Counted from the first letter of the stretch, positions 1 to 9,482 are shown. The stretch is 19,231 nucleotides of DNA from CAYNNP01 sp964398215 (GCA_964398215.1 CAYNNP010000122.1:1-19231); one strand, 5' to 3'. Notes: generated by a model not told the origin, from the sequence alone. Made by a program: numbers and translations.

Positions 1-232
1 AATGGAGGCGTTTGCGCTGTTCCGGCACGTATCGCGTCCTCGGTCCGGCCTACAGGGAGTTCTTGACGATTTTTGGTCGTTTGTTCTATCAAAAAGCACG
101 CTCTGCTACTCGTTCTTCAGCAATGAAATGTTCACGACCTGCCATGGTTGTCGGATCCGGCTAGAATGCGTGTCCAATTCATTGACAAATCTGCGCCGAA
201 ACGGGCTAGCTTGGTTTGTGCGATTTTACCTC

Positions 233-237
233 AGGAG
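233..237 (+). promoter_or_regulatory. Ribosome binding site fixing the oxidoreductase start
   Basis: AGGAG lies nine bases before the ATG at 247. The frame is also open upstream to an alternative start at 148, but that start would put 33 extra residues ahead of the Tat signal and has no comparable site. This decides the start at 247. Confidence 0.75.
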
Positions 238-246
238 TTTTCAAAT

Positions 247-1578
247 ATGTCTAATTCGTCGCGTCGCTCGTTCTTGAAACAGTCCGCTTGGGCAGGGCTA
301 TTCACCGGGCTTTCAGTAAAGAGCTACAAGGCGACATTTGGTGCGGAGTCGCCCAGTGAGCGCGTGCGTGTTGGCATGATTGGCGTTGGCAACCAAGGCG
401 GCCCACGCAACAACATGAAGTACTTTTTGAACAACATCCATGCGCTATGTGATCTGGATAAAAACTACCTCTCCGAAGCGGCCGCGTTTCTGAAAAAGGA
501 AGCCGACCGGTCGGTGAAAATGACCGACGACTATCGCCGGTTGCTCGATTCCAAGGACTTGGACGCGGTTGTCGTAACAGTGCCCGATCAATGGCACGCA
601 AAGATGACGATCGAAGCGTGCCAAGCAGGCAAAGATGTCTACTGCGAGAAACCGCTAACCCTCGTCATCGGCGAAGGGCAAATGATGATCGATGCGGCTC
701 GCAAGAACAAACGTGTCGTGCAAACCGGAACGATGCAGCGCAGCGGACTGGAGTTCAAGCTTGTCACAAAACTCGTGCAGTCCGGTGAGCTTGGCAAAAT
801 CAAAGAAGTCAATGTAACGTTGCCTGGACCGAACTGGATTGATCGTGCAAAGCAACCAGTACCCGACAGCAAACCGCCAAGAGGATTCGATTTTGATCGC
901 TGGCTTGGCCCCGCACCGGTTCGTCCATACAACAAGAATCGCGTTCACTACTTGTTCCGATTCTATTGGGACTACAGTGGTGGACAACAGACAAACTTTG
1001 GCGCGCACCACTTGGACACAGCTCAATGGGGGCTTGGAATGGACGATAGCGGACCAGTCAGTGTCGAAGGAACCGCCGAGTACCATCCAAAGCAATGGTA
1101 CGAGACACCCGATTCGACGGTGATGAAATACACTTATGCAAATGGTGTCATCATGAACTGCCGACAGACGCCGGGCACGCCAAGCAAACAGCAGGGCACC
1201 GAGTTTGTTTGTGAAAAAGGCACTGTATTTGTTTGGCGCGGTGGTGTCGTCGCCAGTTCTCCGGAGGTGCTTAAGTCAGTCGACGTGCCTGAACAATTGG
1301 TCCACAAAGGCGCGGTGATCGACTTGCTGCCGAAACACAAAAGGTATGCAAACAACGCACACGTTCAAGATTTCATCTCCTGCGTCAAGTCACGCGAAAC
1401 GCCTTCGGCCGATATCAGTATCGGCCACCGCAGCGCGACGGTTTGCCATCTAGGAAACATCGCTGTGCGGAGCGGAAAGAAGATCGACTGGAATCCGGAA
1501 ACGCAAACAATGCAGGACAAAGCCGAGTCTGCCAAGTGGATGATGAAGGAATACCGCAAGCCATACAGCTTGACCTAA
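247..1578 (+). CDS. Tat-exported Gfo/Idh/MocA family oxidoreductase
   Basis: Predicted NAD(P)-dependent sugar or inositol-type oxidoreductase of 443 residues, exported by the Tat pathway. The N-terminus SRRSFLK (twin Arg at residues 6-7), followed by a hydrophobic stretch, is a Tat signal. A Rossmann fold begins near residue 40 with GVGNQG (G46, G48, G51). CEKPLT at about 133-138 is the family's EKP motif, whose Lys normally sits in the active site. The stretch YSGGQQTNFGAHHLD is the conserved GG...G.H..D substrate-side signature. The C-terminus EYRKPY matches planctomycete members, where large paralogous sets of these exported enzymes are common. The substrate cannot be read from sequence. 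The gene stands alone on the plus strand and converges on the propeller genes, with 102 bases between the stop codons. AGGAG at 233-237 supports this start. Confidence 0.93.
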   Translation: MSNSSRRSFLKQSAWAGLFTGLSVKSYKATFGAESPSERVRVGMIGVGNQGGPRNNMKYFLNNIHALCDLDKNYLSEAAAFLKKEADRSVKMTDDYRRLLDSKDLDAVVVTVPDQWHAKMTIEACQAGKDVYCEKPLTLVIGEGQMMIDAARKNKRVVQTGTMQRSGLEFKLVTKLVQSGELGKIKEVNVTLPGPNWIDRAKQPVPDSKPPRGFDFDRWLGPAPVRPYNKNRVHYLFRFYWDYSGGQQTNFGAHHLDTAQWGLGMDDSGPVSVEGTAEYHPKQWYETPDSTVMKYTYANGVIMNCRQTPGTPSKQQGTEFVCEKGTVFVWRGGVVASSPEVLKSVDVPEQLVHKGAVIDLLPKHKRYANNAHVQDFISCVKSRETPSADISIGHRSATVCHLGNIAVRSGKKIDWNPETQTMQDKAESAKWMMKEYRKPYSLT

Positions 1579-1680
1579 TTCATAGCATCCGAAGCGATGA
1601 ACTGACTTGCTGTGACGCGCGAGCCGACGTGATCGCTTGCGCCGGGCGGTGTCGAATCGATTTTGCATCAATCGACTACG

Positions 1681-3276
1681 TCATTCTCTTGATAGAAACT
1701 CGAACTGCTTTTCCAATTTCAACAGTCGTTCCTTCAAATTCTCTGGCGAAGTGTAACGCTTTTTGATTTTGTCAATCGCCGGAAAATGCGGTTCGAGGTC
1801 GACGCATGCGATCACGTTGTAGTGAATCGTTGCTTGATTTCCGTTGGCGTCCGTTGCTCGAAGGCCAATCGGAATCTTGCGGTGCATTCCTTTTGTTTGC
1901 AGCCCCAGTTTCTCTTTCGCCCATTTCGTTTCTTCCGCAGTTCGTATTTTGTAGTCTTGAATAAACGAAGCCTTCATTTCTGGAGCCTGCAAACCACGTT
2001 GGATGAATTGCTGGACATACTTTTCGTGAGCAAAGGATACGACTCCCGTGGCAGGATCGACTTGAAGAAACGGATCTGATCCGATCAATTTAAATTGAAA
2101 CGGGGCCTTTCCGCCGACGATCTCGTGGGTCAGTCTGTGAACTGGATCGGTAAAAACGAACGTGTCTTGTCGCTTTTTGAATTCAGGCTTCGATAGGTCC
2201 TGTTTTTTGTACTTGTTGATTAGCTTTTCGGCAGACCAGTTGAACATTTGGTTCCCAACGACCATGTAAATCGATTCGCCATTGACTGCACAGATCGGTG
2301 TTGATTCAAACGCAGAAGTGAAATCTTGCTCCTTGATAAGCCGAGCTTTAGATAAAATCACTTTCTCGAAAGCCGTCTTCAAGTCAGAGTACTGTGGCCT
2401 TCCCTGCGGGCTAGTCGCGCCGATGCCCTCGGTGAATTGCCGGTTTTCTACGTCAGCCGCAATCCGGCCGCGAGCCTTGGCCGCGTGGATCGAAGCGAAA
2501 ACCTGGCGGGAGTTATAGACTCGTATGAACAGGCCTTTGTCATTGAACGGAATGTCTTTGTATCCAAAGCGGTTTCCTTTTTCGTCACTGATTCCAAACG
2601 ACGGAACATCGCGATTGTAAATATCAATCATTGTAACCTTGACTAGATTCAGGCCCCACCGTTCGGCTTGACTTTGCGTGACATTCCCCAGATTCAACAC
2701 AGGTTTTGCGTCACGGTATAGCAAACCATCACGCAGAATTCCTTCTCTGAAGATCAGCGGCGTGGCGGACGAAACGGTTGGCGACAGCTGATCCAGATCG
2801 ATTTGCATCACACCGATTTTCATCACGTTCCCATTGAACGAAACACGGCCGGGCTGACGGACAGAAAAGCCTGCGAGCGGCTTGAAATTCGTCGCATCGT
2901 AGACCTTGAACGAATTTCGATTGAACAGAATCAATCGATCGCCTCGCAAAATCATTTTCGACGGAACAAACGCCAGCCAAGCGTCGACCGGTTTGAAACG
3001 ACTTTGAGCCGAAGCAACCACGGCGCGCACAAATTCATTGCTGGAAAAATTCGGTGCGTCAACTTTGGCTTTCGCGTACCCAAAAAAGTTGCCAGTGGCC
3101 GGATCAAACATTCCATCTTCAACGTCGAACGGCAACGCCTGAGTCGTCAATGAATTCCGAGTGGAATCGAGAACCTTCTCAATCCGGCTGCCTTGGCCGC
3201 GACTGACACCAGCGGCGCAAATCAGGATCATGCCGGCGCAAAAGACTCGATTGAAGCTTGTTGTTTTCATTTTCAT
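1681..3276 (-). CDS. Secreted protein with propeller-like and Ig-like domains, paralogue of the upstream gene's C-terminal half
   Basis: Product of 531 residues with unknown function. It starts with a signal peptide (basic MKMKTTSFNR, hydrophobic core to about residue 23, then SRGQG). Residues 50-380 carry short beta-rich repeats such as RGDRLILFNRNSFKVYD, typical of propeller blades. Residues 382-413 (LTHEIVGGKAP, then VDPATGVV) resemble bacterial Ig/cadherin-like modules. The last 30 residues are charged and helical (LKERLLKLEKQFEFLSR). The same order (blades, LTHKMIGGSAP, VDPQTGNV, helical tail) occurs in the C-terminal half of the upstream product, so the two are paralogues. The stop of the upstream gene and this ATG share one base (TGATG), which suggests translational coupling. 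A second in-frame ATG six bases later is an alternative start. No catalytic motif is recognised; a binding or adhesive envelope role is possible but unproven. Confidence 0.8.
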   Translation of the reverse strand: MKMKTTSFNRVFCAGMILICAAGVSRGQGSRIEKVLDSTRNSLTTQALPFDVEDGMFDPATGNFFGYAKAKVDAPNFSSNEFVRAVVASAQSRFKPVDAWLAFVPSKMILRGDRLILFNRNSFKVYDATNFKPLAGFSVRQPGRVSFNGNVMKIGVMQIDLDQLSPTVSSATPLIFREGILRDGLLYRDAKPVLNLGNVTQSQAERWGLNLVKVTMIDIYNRDVPSFGISDEKGNRFGYKDIPFNDKGLFIRVYNSRQVFASIHAAKARGRIAADVENRQFTEGIGATSPQGRPQYSDLKTAFEKVILSKARLIKEQDFTSAFESTPICAVNGESIYMVVGNQMFNWSAEKLINKYKKQDLSKPEFKKRQDTFVFTDPVHRLTHEIVGGKAPFQFKLIGSDPFLQVDPATGVVSFAHEKYVQQFIQRGLQAPEMKASFIQDYKIRTAEETKWAKEKLGLQTKGMHRKIPIGLRATDANGNQATIHYNVIACVDLEPHFPAIDKIKKRYTSPENLKERLLKLEKQFEFLSRE

Positions 3277-6172
3277 CAGCCGCCTTGTCTTTCAGTAAAG
3301 TACTTTTTTCCAGCGCCGTTCTTCCAGCGATCAAATTTTGACTGCAGCTCGTTTAGCCGGTCGACTAGCGCCTTGTTCCCAGGCGTTTCTTCCAATCCTC
3401 GTGACTCTCGCATCAAGTAATCAAGTTCGTTCACTATAATTTTTGCTCGCTGTCTGTCTCGCGCAACGTCCTTAGACGGATTGTTTTTGTTCGGTGACAC
3501 CAAAACCAGATATCCGATCTGAGCGACTTTTTTGTCGCCGTCAATCGCGCTCACTTGAATCGGAACTTGGATGAATTCTTCTCCGATTCTCTGATTCAAT
3601 TCCGTTGAAAGCTTTTGCCAATCCAGAGGCAATTGCTGAGCTTTTTCTGAGGGATGCCTGTTGCGAATCGCGTCTGGATCGATGGTCACGTTGCCGGTCT
3701 GTGGATCCACATTGACTCCGGCGGAAAAGCTGGTTTCAAAGAACCTGATCGGAGCCGATCCGCCGATCATTTTGTGCGTGAGTTCTGTTTTAACGTCGTT
3801 GATCACGAACTCACTTTGCTCGGGCAAAAACGAAAACTCCTGGCTCGTTGCTTGATACCGTTTGCCTGCGGGCATGAATTCCGTGACATTCAGAACCACC
3901 ATGTTTTCACCATGCCCAGCGATCAACAGGTCATCGTACAATCGAACGCTTGGCAATCGGCTGGCGTCTTTGACTTCACAAATCGGAATCGTGCATGCCA
4001 ATTTTCCCCGGTCAGGAAATTCAGCAAGGAGCGTGATTTTCCCAGTCTCCCGGTTGTACTTTGTGACAAGTTGCGGAAACGATCCTTTGATCGGTTCGTT
4101 TCCATGTCGAATCGGGCCAAACGGAACTCGTTGACCTGACAGGTCCCCTGAGAACACACCTTCGCGTTCGAACGCGGACGGAACTGTGATGTCTGGAATC
4201 AACATCTTTAACTGCTGGCTGCGTTGGTCTCGCAAAAGGTAGCCATCCATGTAGATGCCGAAAAAGTTGCCTTCGTTCCGAGTTGTGGTTGGTTTTCGTT
4301 GCTCGACAAGATTCAGGTCGTCAAGCTTCAAGATCGCCAGATCTCCATTACGGCGATGGACGAAGATCTGATTGCCAACGATCTCAAAACGTTTGGGCCG
4401 AGCGCTTTCGGGTAGATCCTTTGAGGCAAGCAGCTTGAGGCCGGCTTGATCGTAGACTCTTAATTGGTCTCCCGAATACGACATCACGACGAATCGGTCA
4501 CCAGCCAGCGCCGCTTGGCCAACGGGAAAACCCAGGTCCTGAGCAGGCAGCGAGTTGCCGGTTTTTAGATCGATTTTTGAAAGTTGACTCTTAATGTCAG
4601 TTTCGTTGAGTGTTCCGCGCTCATTCCAAGTGGAACCGCTCCAGCAGATGACAGCTTTGTCCTTCGGGATGTAAAGAAAGTCCGAAATCGCAAACGGACT
4701 GCTGCTTCCAGTTGGGTTGTTTCCAGGCGGGCCGCTTTTTCTGGACTGGACAGCTTCAAANNNNNNNNNNNNNNNNNNNNNNNNNNNNNNNNNNNNNNNN
4801 NNNNNNNNNNNNNNNNNNNNNNNNNNNNNNNNNNNNNNNNNNNNNNNNNNNNNNNNNNNNTTCCAGTTGGGTTGTTTCCAGGCGGGCCGCTTTTTCTGGA
4901 CTGGACAGCTTCAAATTCCAGCTTGCCTTCGTAAGGATGTTTGCCGTCAGAAACCTTGAATGAAACCAATAGTTTCCCAACGTTGCTGGCGGTTGGCCTC
5001 ACGAGAAGACCGCCCCCTTTTTTCTCAAAGCAAGACGGGACCTTGCCAAATCTTACCCTCACGCCGTCCCGTACGTTGGCTACTTTGATCTGTGTTTTCT
5101 GACCGATTGGCAACCGCTGTGGCGACACCACGAATTCAAATGGAGGCGACAGTTCGTCAAACTTGAGTTTCTTGAACTTTTTTAGCCAATACACGACCAA
5201 TGAATCGCCGACGCAGTAGATGACTCGTTTATTTTTATCGTCTGCAAAGACCTGAAACGCAGCCCGCCGCCGGTTCAAACGGCCGCCTTCGAACGGGTCT
5301 AATTTGCCGCGCATTGACTCAGGCAACTTCCTCGATTCGATCAACCGGCTTCGGTTGATATTGTGAACCTCGAAATTGTAAGGGCGTTTGCCGGGCAACA
5401 TCGACGCTCTTGCGAAAACTGGATAGTCGTGGAAATGACTGATCGAAACGTCCGACGATTTGCTTTGTGCTTTCGTGGGGTCAGCGCGTATCTTGCCGTC
5501 TTCGTCGACGTAGCTTCGAAACGGATCGTAGGGAGGTTCGCGATACTTATTGCCTGCTAAAGTCGGACGTGCGTTTTTGAAATCGATTCCTTTTCCCTGA
5601 ACAGAGAAGATGGCGGCACCCGATTCGGAAATGGAAAGGAAGTGTTCTTTGAACACTCGCCCAAGGTCCTTGAGCGATCTCAAGTCGATGGCAAAGGTGT
5701 GTTTTGGACCAATCGGAATAGGCAATCGTGAGTCATTCGATAGGGCGGTGTAGTAAACGAACGGATCGTCAGGGTTCAGCGACCCCATGACTCCGTACAG
5801 ACTTAGCTGCGGAAACGTAAACGTCTTGATCGTTTCCAGCGTGGTCGCATCCAGGATTGTCAGCGTGTCATATTTTTCACCGCCAATCACAGCCAACCGT
5901 TTTTGATTGCCAAACCTCTTCAAAGCAATTCGATAAGGCTTTGTGAGTTTGGTTTGCTTGGCGGGGCGCAGATCACGACTATTCGGTTTGGTATCCAACT
6001 TGAACCGGTAGACAGCACCCGCTTGGTGGCTGATCGATAACAATTGCCCCGCGTGTTCGTCGAACGCAAAGTCACACATTTCACCAGGGAACTTCGCCAC
6101 CTGCGCCCGGCAAATCCCTTGCGATAGACCAGAGACCATGACGGCAAGCAGCATAGACAGAGCAAGTTTCAT
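3276..6172 (-). CDS. Large secreted beta-propeller/Ig-like protein, one gene interrupted by an artefactual N gap
   Basis: As printed, the frame is broken by the N run at 4761-4860. Removing the 100 N and one copy of the flanking 55-base duplicate gives 2742 bases, exactly 914 codons, open throughout and encoding 913 residues. The junction reads GNNPTG-SSSPFAISDFLYIP. ATG at 6172 begins a clear signal peptide (MKLALSMLLAVMVSG...CRAQ, residues 1-24). Residues 25-310 look like propeller blades, and 330-430 like a beta-sandwich. A Gly/Pro/Asn linker (about 425-440) leads to a second set of blades and then an Ig/cadherin-like module (LTHKMIGGSAP at 746-756, VDPQTGNV at 770-777). The helical tail resembles the downstream paralogue, whose ATG overlaps this stop by one base. 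The function is unknown; an exported binding protein is the most that can be inferred. Automatic annotation would report two false genes here. Confidence 0.82.
4706..4915. repeat. Identical 55-base flanks on both sides of the N run
   Basis: Bases 4706-4760, directly before the N run, are identical to 4861-4915 directly after it (both begin TTCCAGTTGG and end CAGCTTCAAA). A direct repeat that abuts a gap exactly on both sides is the signature of two contig ends sharing an assembly overlap, not of a biological repeat. Collapsing it restores the reading frame of the surrounding gene. Confidence 0.93.
4761..4860. other. Assembly gap of 100 N, probably of zero or negative true length
   Basis: Exactly 100 N, a conventional placeholder length. 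Its flanks duplicate each other over 55 bases, so the missing sequence is probably nil and the contigs overlap. Confidence 0.95.
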
Positions 6173-6537
6173 CGACAGGATCTCTTTGCAAACGAACACA
6201 TCAGTCAAGGTATTCACTTTGGGCAACGGTTTTGCCATCCAGCGAAAATCATCGACAAACATGTTAGTGCATGCGCTGATCCACGTTTCACTTTTTGCAC
6301 AAAAATGATTTCTGAAGCCGCGATTTTCCAACTGAGAAGTAACCCGAAACGATCCCGAGAAGCTTGACCTCAGAGACAAGCATCAGACCTGATGGAGACA
6401 AAGGCAAAGCAAAGACAATCATCACTTTGCAAAAGTAGTCGGTGCAAAGCTGGCACCCACGATTGAATTGTCGATTACGGGACAGATGCGAGCGGCGAAG
6501 CAGATGGGTCTACATCCGCAAGTTCTGCCCCGTTCTG
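6173..6537. other. Intergenic region between the WD40 gene and the large propeller gene
   Basis: About 365 bases without a convincing gene. It must hold the 3' end signals of the WD40 gene and the promoter of the 913-residue gene, but no clear promoter was recognised. Two overlapping inverted repeats lie near the WD40 end. CTTTGCA (6425-6431) pairs with TGCAAAG (6443-6449), and GGTGC (6441-6445) pairs with GCACC (6453-6457). They share bases, so only one can form at a time. On the minus strand the second is followed, after six bases, by TTTT, which makes it at best a weak terminator. The 913-residue frame stays open upstream to 6379, but that extension would precede a good signal peptide and is not supported. 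Confidence 0.6.
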
Positions 6538-8577
6538 CTATTCACCTTGTTCGACTTTCATCAATCGAATCAGTCCGCTGCCATCGCCCACGGCAAGGTG
6601 TCTTCCATCGGGTGCGAATTGCAAGTCCCAGATTCGTTCGAATTTCCAGCGTTGAATTACTGCCCCTGTGGCAACTTCCCATACGATGACGTTGCCGTCC
6701 CAGTCGCCTGACGCAAGTATTTCGGATTTGTGACCAAAGGAAACGGCCTCAACAACAGACGTGTGTCCGCGAAAGACGCGCTGAGATTCTGTGTTGGCGG
6801 TCGAAATCACACTCACGATGTCCGAACGAGTTCCAACGGCCAGCAAGCCACCATCGGCCGAATAGGTCAGCGATTCAATTCGTTCCGCTCCCTTTACTGA
6901 AAACTGTCGCGTCTGCTTTAGCGTTCGTGTGTCATACTCGGCAACAATGTTGCCATTTTCAGATGCAACAGCCAGCCTGTGCTTCTTGGAAACATCCACG
7001 ATACCGTGGTAATACCCGGGTTCTATGTTTTCCGGATGCTGTGGCACGTTCCGTATAGTTCTGATGCGTCTGACTATTGGTTCGGACCAGCCACTGAATA
7101 ACGTTGATTCGTTGGGGGAAAACGTGAGCGAATTCGTCGACGACCGAAATGGTTTTTGTCCACGCTCCCGACTAATCGATTCTTCTGTTGCTGAGTACTT
7201 TTTAGTGACCATGTCATAAAAGACGATGCCGCGACCATCGCCAATAGCTAATAGTTTTCCATCGGGAGAAAACGACAGATCCTCGATGGAACCAACCAAG
7301 CCTGTCAACGTCGCTTCCAACACAGGTTCTTCACCATCAGTCTTCCACAGCAAGACTTTGTTCGGTACCTCCTCCATCGTGATCGCTGTGGATGAGCCCG
7401 ATGCCAGTAGGCGACCGTTTGGTGAAAATGCAATTGACGTAATGGCTTGTTGATGACCGTCTCGTTCTTCAGGTGCATATCCAGACTTCTTTTTGCGCCA
7501 CTGTAGGAGGCTATGATCCCAACTGGATGAAAACAACTTTTCTCCGTCGCTGCTAAACACCAGACCGCTGACCCAGTCACTGTGTTTTTTGAGGATCGTG
7601 GCCGATGCGTTGTTTAGAGGCCACGGACGAACGGCGATGTTTCGGTCATAGCTTCCAGTCAGCAGTTGTTTTCCGTCAGGCGAAAATTCGATAGTACTAA
7701 TTGTGCTCTTGTGATCAGAAACTTTTCCGGTCTGACGTGGCCCGGTATCTGACAACTCCCAGACATAAGATCCGCCGGTGCTCGTACCACCTATGAGTTT
7801 TTCGGAATTTGGAGAAAACTGAACGGAAGAAGCTCGGCCTGCAAAATCAGTCACCTGCCATGCAGGATCCGCTGTGTTTGCTTCCAGATCCCAAACCAGT
7901 ATTTCCTTGCCAGCCGCACTTTCTCCCAATGCCAACCATTTCCCATTGGCAGAAAAGGCAAAGCAGGAAGGGTTCTGGAACCAATCGGGGGCATGAATGT
8001 CGCGACTTTCCCCGAGAATCCCGGCGGCGTTCAGGGTGACGACTTTGATTTCAAATCCAGTCTTTGAGCGACATGACCACGCCATCGATTGTCGATTCCG
8101 GCTGAAGATGCCAGTGGGCTGACCCGACCCGAGCCGTATTTCAATCTCCGGTTTTAAAGATGAGGATTCGAGCGACCATGAGCGAAAATAGCCATCCCAG
8201 CAAATGGTGAGAACATGATTGCCATCCGCAGAAAAACTGACCGCATCAACATCATCGTGGTGCGGAAACGAAGCTCTTTGTGCCAAAGTTGCAGAGTCCC
8301 AGACTCGGACCGTTTCGTCTCTGCTGCCTGAAGCGATCAATTTTTCATTCGGGCTGATCGCCAGGCACTTCACCGCATTCCCATGGCGTCCATGATCGTC
8401 GCCAAAGACCGCAACTAACTCTGAGGGGCCGCTCTCTTTAAGTGAATCTTGTCGCTTGAGGTTGTCGAACGAATAGATCGACTGGGAAAACCCCACATTC
8501 ACAAACATGATGCAAACAAACAGGCATCCAATCACTGCTCGCGTCTGGCTCACCATCCCGCACTTTGGGTTGCTCAT
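6538..8577 (-). CDS. Secreted WD40-repeat protein
   Basis: Protein of 679 residues made almost wholly of WD40 repeats. A hydrophobic segment at about 12-32 (AVIGCLFVCIMFVNVGFSQ) is a signal peptide, so the propellers should lie outside the cytoplasm. Blades carry the usual 'SPDGK.LASGS.D..V.VWD' pattern, for example residues 64-94, 288-318, 331-360, 377-412, 430-455 and 607-634. About 12-14 repeats would suit two seven-bladed propellers. WD40 proteins are binding scaffolds, and no enzymatic domain is attached. ATG at 8577 is preferred over the frame's earlier start at 8601 because GGAG lies seven bases before it. The gene is in the same direction as the two propeller genes downstream, but 365 bases separate it from them, so co-transcription is uncertain. 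Exported WD40 proteins are common in planctomycetes. Confidence 0.92.
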   Translation of the reverse strand: MSNPKCGMVSQTRAVIGCLFVCIMFVNVGFSQSIYSFDNLKRQDSLKESGPSELVAVFGDDHGRHGNAVKCLAISPNEKLIASGSRDETVRVWDSATLAQRASFPHHDDVDAVSFSADGNHVLTICWDGYFRSWSLESSSLKPEIEIRLGSGQPTGIFSRNRQSMAWSCRSKTGFEIKVVTLNAAGILGESRDIHAPDWFQNPSCFAFSANGKWLALGESAAGKEILVWDLEANTADPAWQVTDFAGRASSVQFSPNSEKLIGGTSTGGSYVWELSDTGPRQTGKVSDHKSTISTIEFSPDGKQLLTGSYDRNIAVRPWPLNNASATILKKHSDWVSGLVFSSDGEKLFSSSWDHSLLQWRKKKSGYAPEERDGHQQAITSIAFSPNGRLLASGSSTAITMEEVPNKVLLWKTDGEEPVLEATLTGLVGSIEDLSFSPDGKLLAIGDGRGIVFYDMVTKKYSATEESISRERGQKPFRSSTNSLTFSPNESTLFSGWSEPIVRRIRTIRNVPQHPENIEPGYYHGIVDVSKKHRLAVASENGNIVAEYDTRTLKQTRQFSVKGAERIESLTYSADGGLLAVGTRSDIVSVISTANTESQRVFRGHTSVVEAVSFGHKSEILASGDWDGNVIVWEVATGAVIQRWKFERIWDLQFAPDGRHLAVGDGSGLIRLMKVEQGE

Positions 8578-8584
8578 CGCAAAG

Positions 8585-8588
8585 CTCC
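8585..8588 (-). promoter_or_regulatory. Ribosome binding site of the WD40 gene
   Basis: GGAG on the minus strand sits seven bases before ATG 8577. It selects this start, which gives a better-placed signal peptide than the frame's earlier start at 8601. Confidence 0.7.
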
Positions 8589-8649
8589 AGATAAATGTCA
8601 CTGTCCTATCAACTGATCACTGTAACGCCTGATCTTGTTCAATCGCCGA

Positions 8650-9420
8650 TCATACGGGAGCGAAACGGTGTGAGTGAATCCGATGATCACCACGTAGCAC
8701 CTGACCTCCAAGCCGCTCCATGTGAACTGAACGTATCCAGTTGTCATTGGCGCGTAGTTGATGCGAGACACTTGTGATCGCATTGATCAATCCATACATG
8801 GACATGTCCCCGGAATCTGTAAAAGCAGTTGTAATTTCAGATTGTTCATCTTCTGTAATCAATTGCTGTGAAACGAGATTGCACAGAATGTCGTATGGCG
8901 ACGCGATCATCTCTTCGGTCGTTTTGCGGAACATTGCCATGTCAGCGTCAATGCCTTCGTTGTCAAACGATCGGCAAATGATTTCCCGAACCGATCTCTT
9001 CCAGTTAGCCGCTCTTTCTTTTGTTCCGATAACGCGAGTTTGTGTTCTCTCGCATTCCACCAACGCACCATTGATGCAAATGGTCCGGAATATGCGTTCG
9101 CAGAACGTCGTATCGAATCGACAGGATTCGGAGTTAGCAATAAACAGGCCAGCGTTTACGCGGTCTTCATCAACGATGTCACGACCAAGATCGGGTGCGA
9201 AAACGGCCAAGTGAAGATCACCGTTCTTTTCAGTGCAAAAATCCACATGGATGCGATATGGGAGTGCCTGCAGCTCTTTGCCAACCACATCCAGAAGTTT
9301 TAAGTTGCTAATGCGAGGCCGTTTGGCAAACAACGATGACTTGCGTTGTCGTAAGGCGTCACGAATGTCACGTCCGCCAGCTTCACGTGTCGCAACGAAA
9401 GGTAAGAATCCGTATTGCAT
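8650..9420 (-). CDS. DUF932-like protein of phage/plasmid type
   Basis: Protein of 256 residues with no signal peptide and no membrane segment, so probably cytoplasmic. The central part (residues 55-120) runs as a beta-rich block ending in GLFIANSESCRF...FRTICINGAL. This resembles the 'SNSE...R..C.NGL' core of DUF932 proteins, which are often carried by phages and plasmids and have no established biochemical role. The C-terminal half is helical, with a conserved-looking SVSHQLRANDNW...ERLGGQVL segment. The start at 9420 is supported by AAGGG (9430-9434) nine bases upstream; a TTG six bases earlier is less likely. The gene begins 63 bases from the second N run, so its upstream neighbours are hidden. 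It need not belong with either the propeller block or the pilus locus. The family call is from pattern memory and should be treated as moderate. Confidence 0.6.
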   Translation of the reverse strand: MQYGFLPFVATREAGGRDIRDALRQRKSSLFAKRPRISNLKLLDVVGKELQALPYRIHVDFCTEKNGDLHLAVFAPDLGRDIVDEDRVNAGLFIANSESCRFDTTFCERIFRTICINGALVECERTQTRVIGTKERAANWKRSVREIICRSFDNEGIDADMAMFRKTTEEMIASPYDILCNLVSQQLITEDEQSEITTAFTDSGDMSMYGLINAITSVSHQLRANDNWIRSVHMERLGGQVLRGDHRIHSHRFAPV

Positions 9421-9482
9421 TGCCAATCACCCTTAAAAGAAGTTATGTCGGCATCAGTATACCAAATGTAAATCGCAAGCAA

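Noticed and set aside
63..92. Possible -35/-10 pair (TTGACG, then TATCAA with 18 bases between) before the oxidoreductase
   Set aside because: The -10 element matches only four of six positions and lies about 155 bases from the start codon. It is too weak to list as a promoter.
2..277. Short open frame at the left edge upstream of the oxidoreductase
   Set aside because: It overlaps the Tat signal coding region in another frame, and its composition is not protein-like.
1651..1677. Inverted repeat TCGATT/AATCGA between the convergent genes as a bidirectional terminator
   Set aside because: The stem is only six AT-rich pairs and no T run follows in either direction.
3654..4139. 161-codon plus-strand open frame opposite the propeller gene
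   Set aside because: It lies antisense to a well-supported gene, has no signal, motif or ribosome binding site, and looks like an antisense shadow.
4565..4860. C-terminal extension of the large propeller frame past the N run (AAVRLRFRTFF... to a stop at 4565)
   Set aside because: It arises only because 100 N plus a duplicated 55 bases shift the frame. Collapsing the duplicate gives continuous, sensible sequence into the downstream frame.
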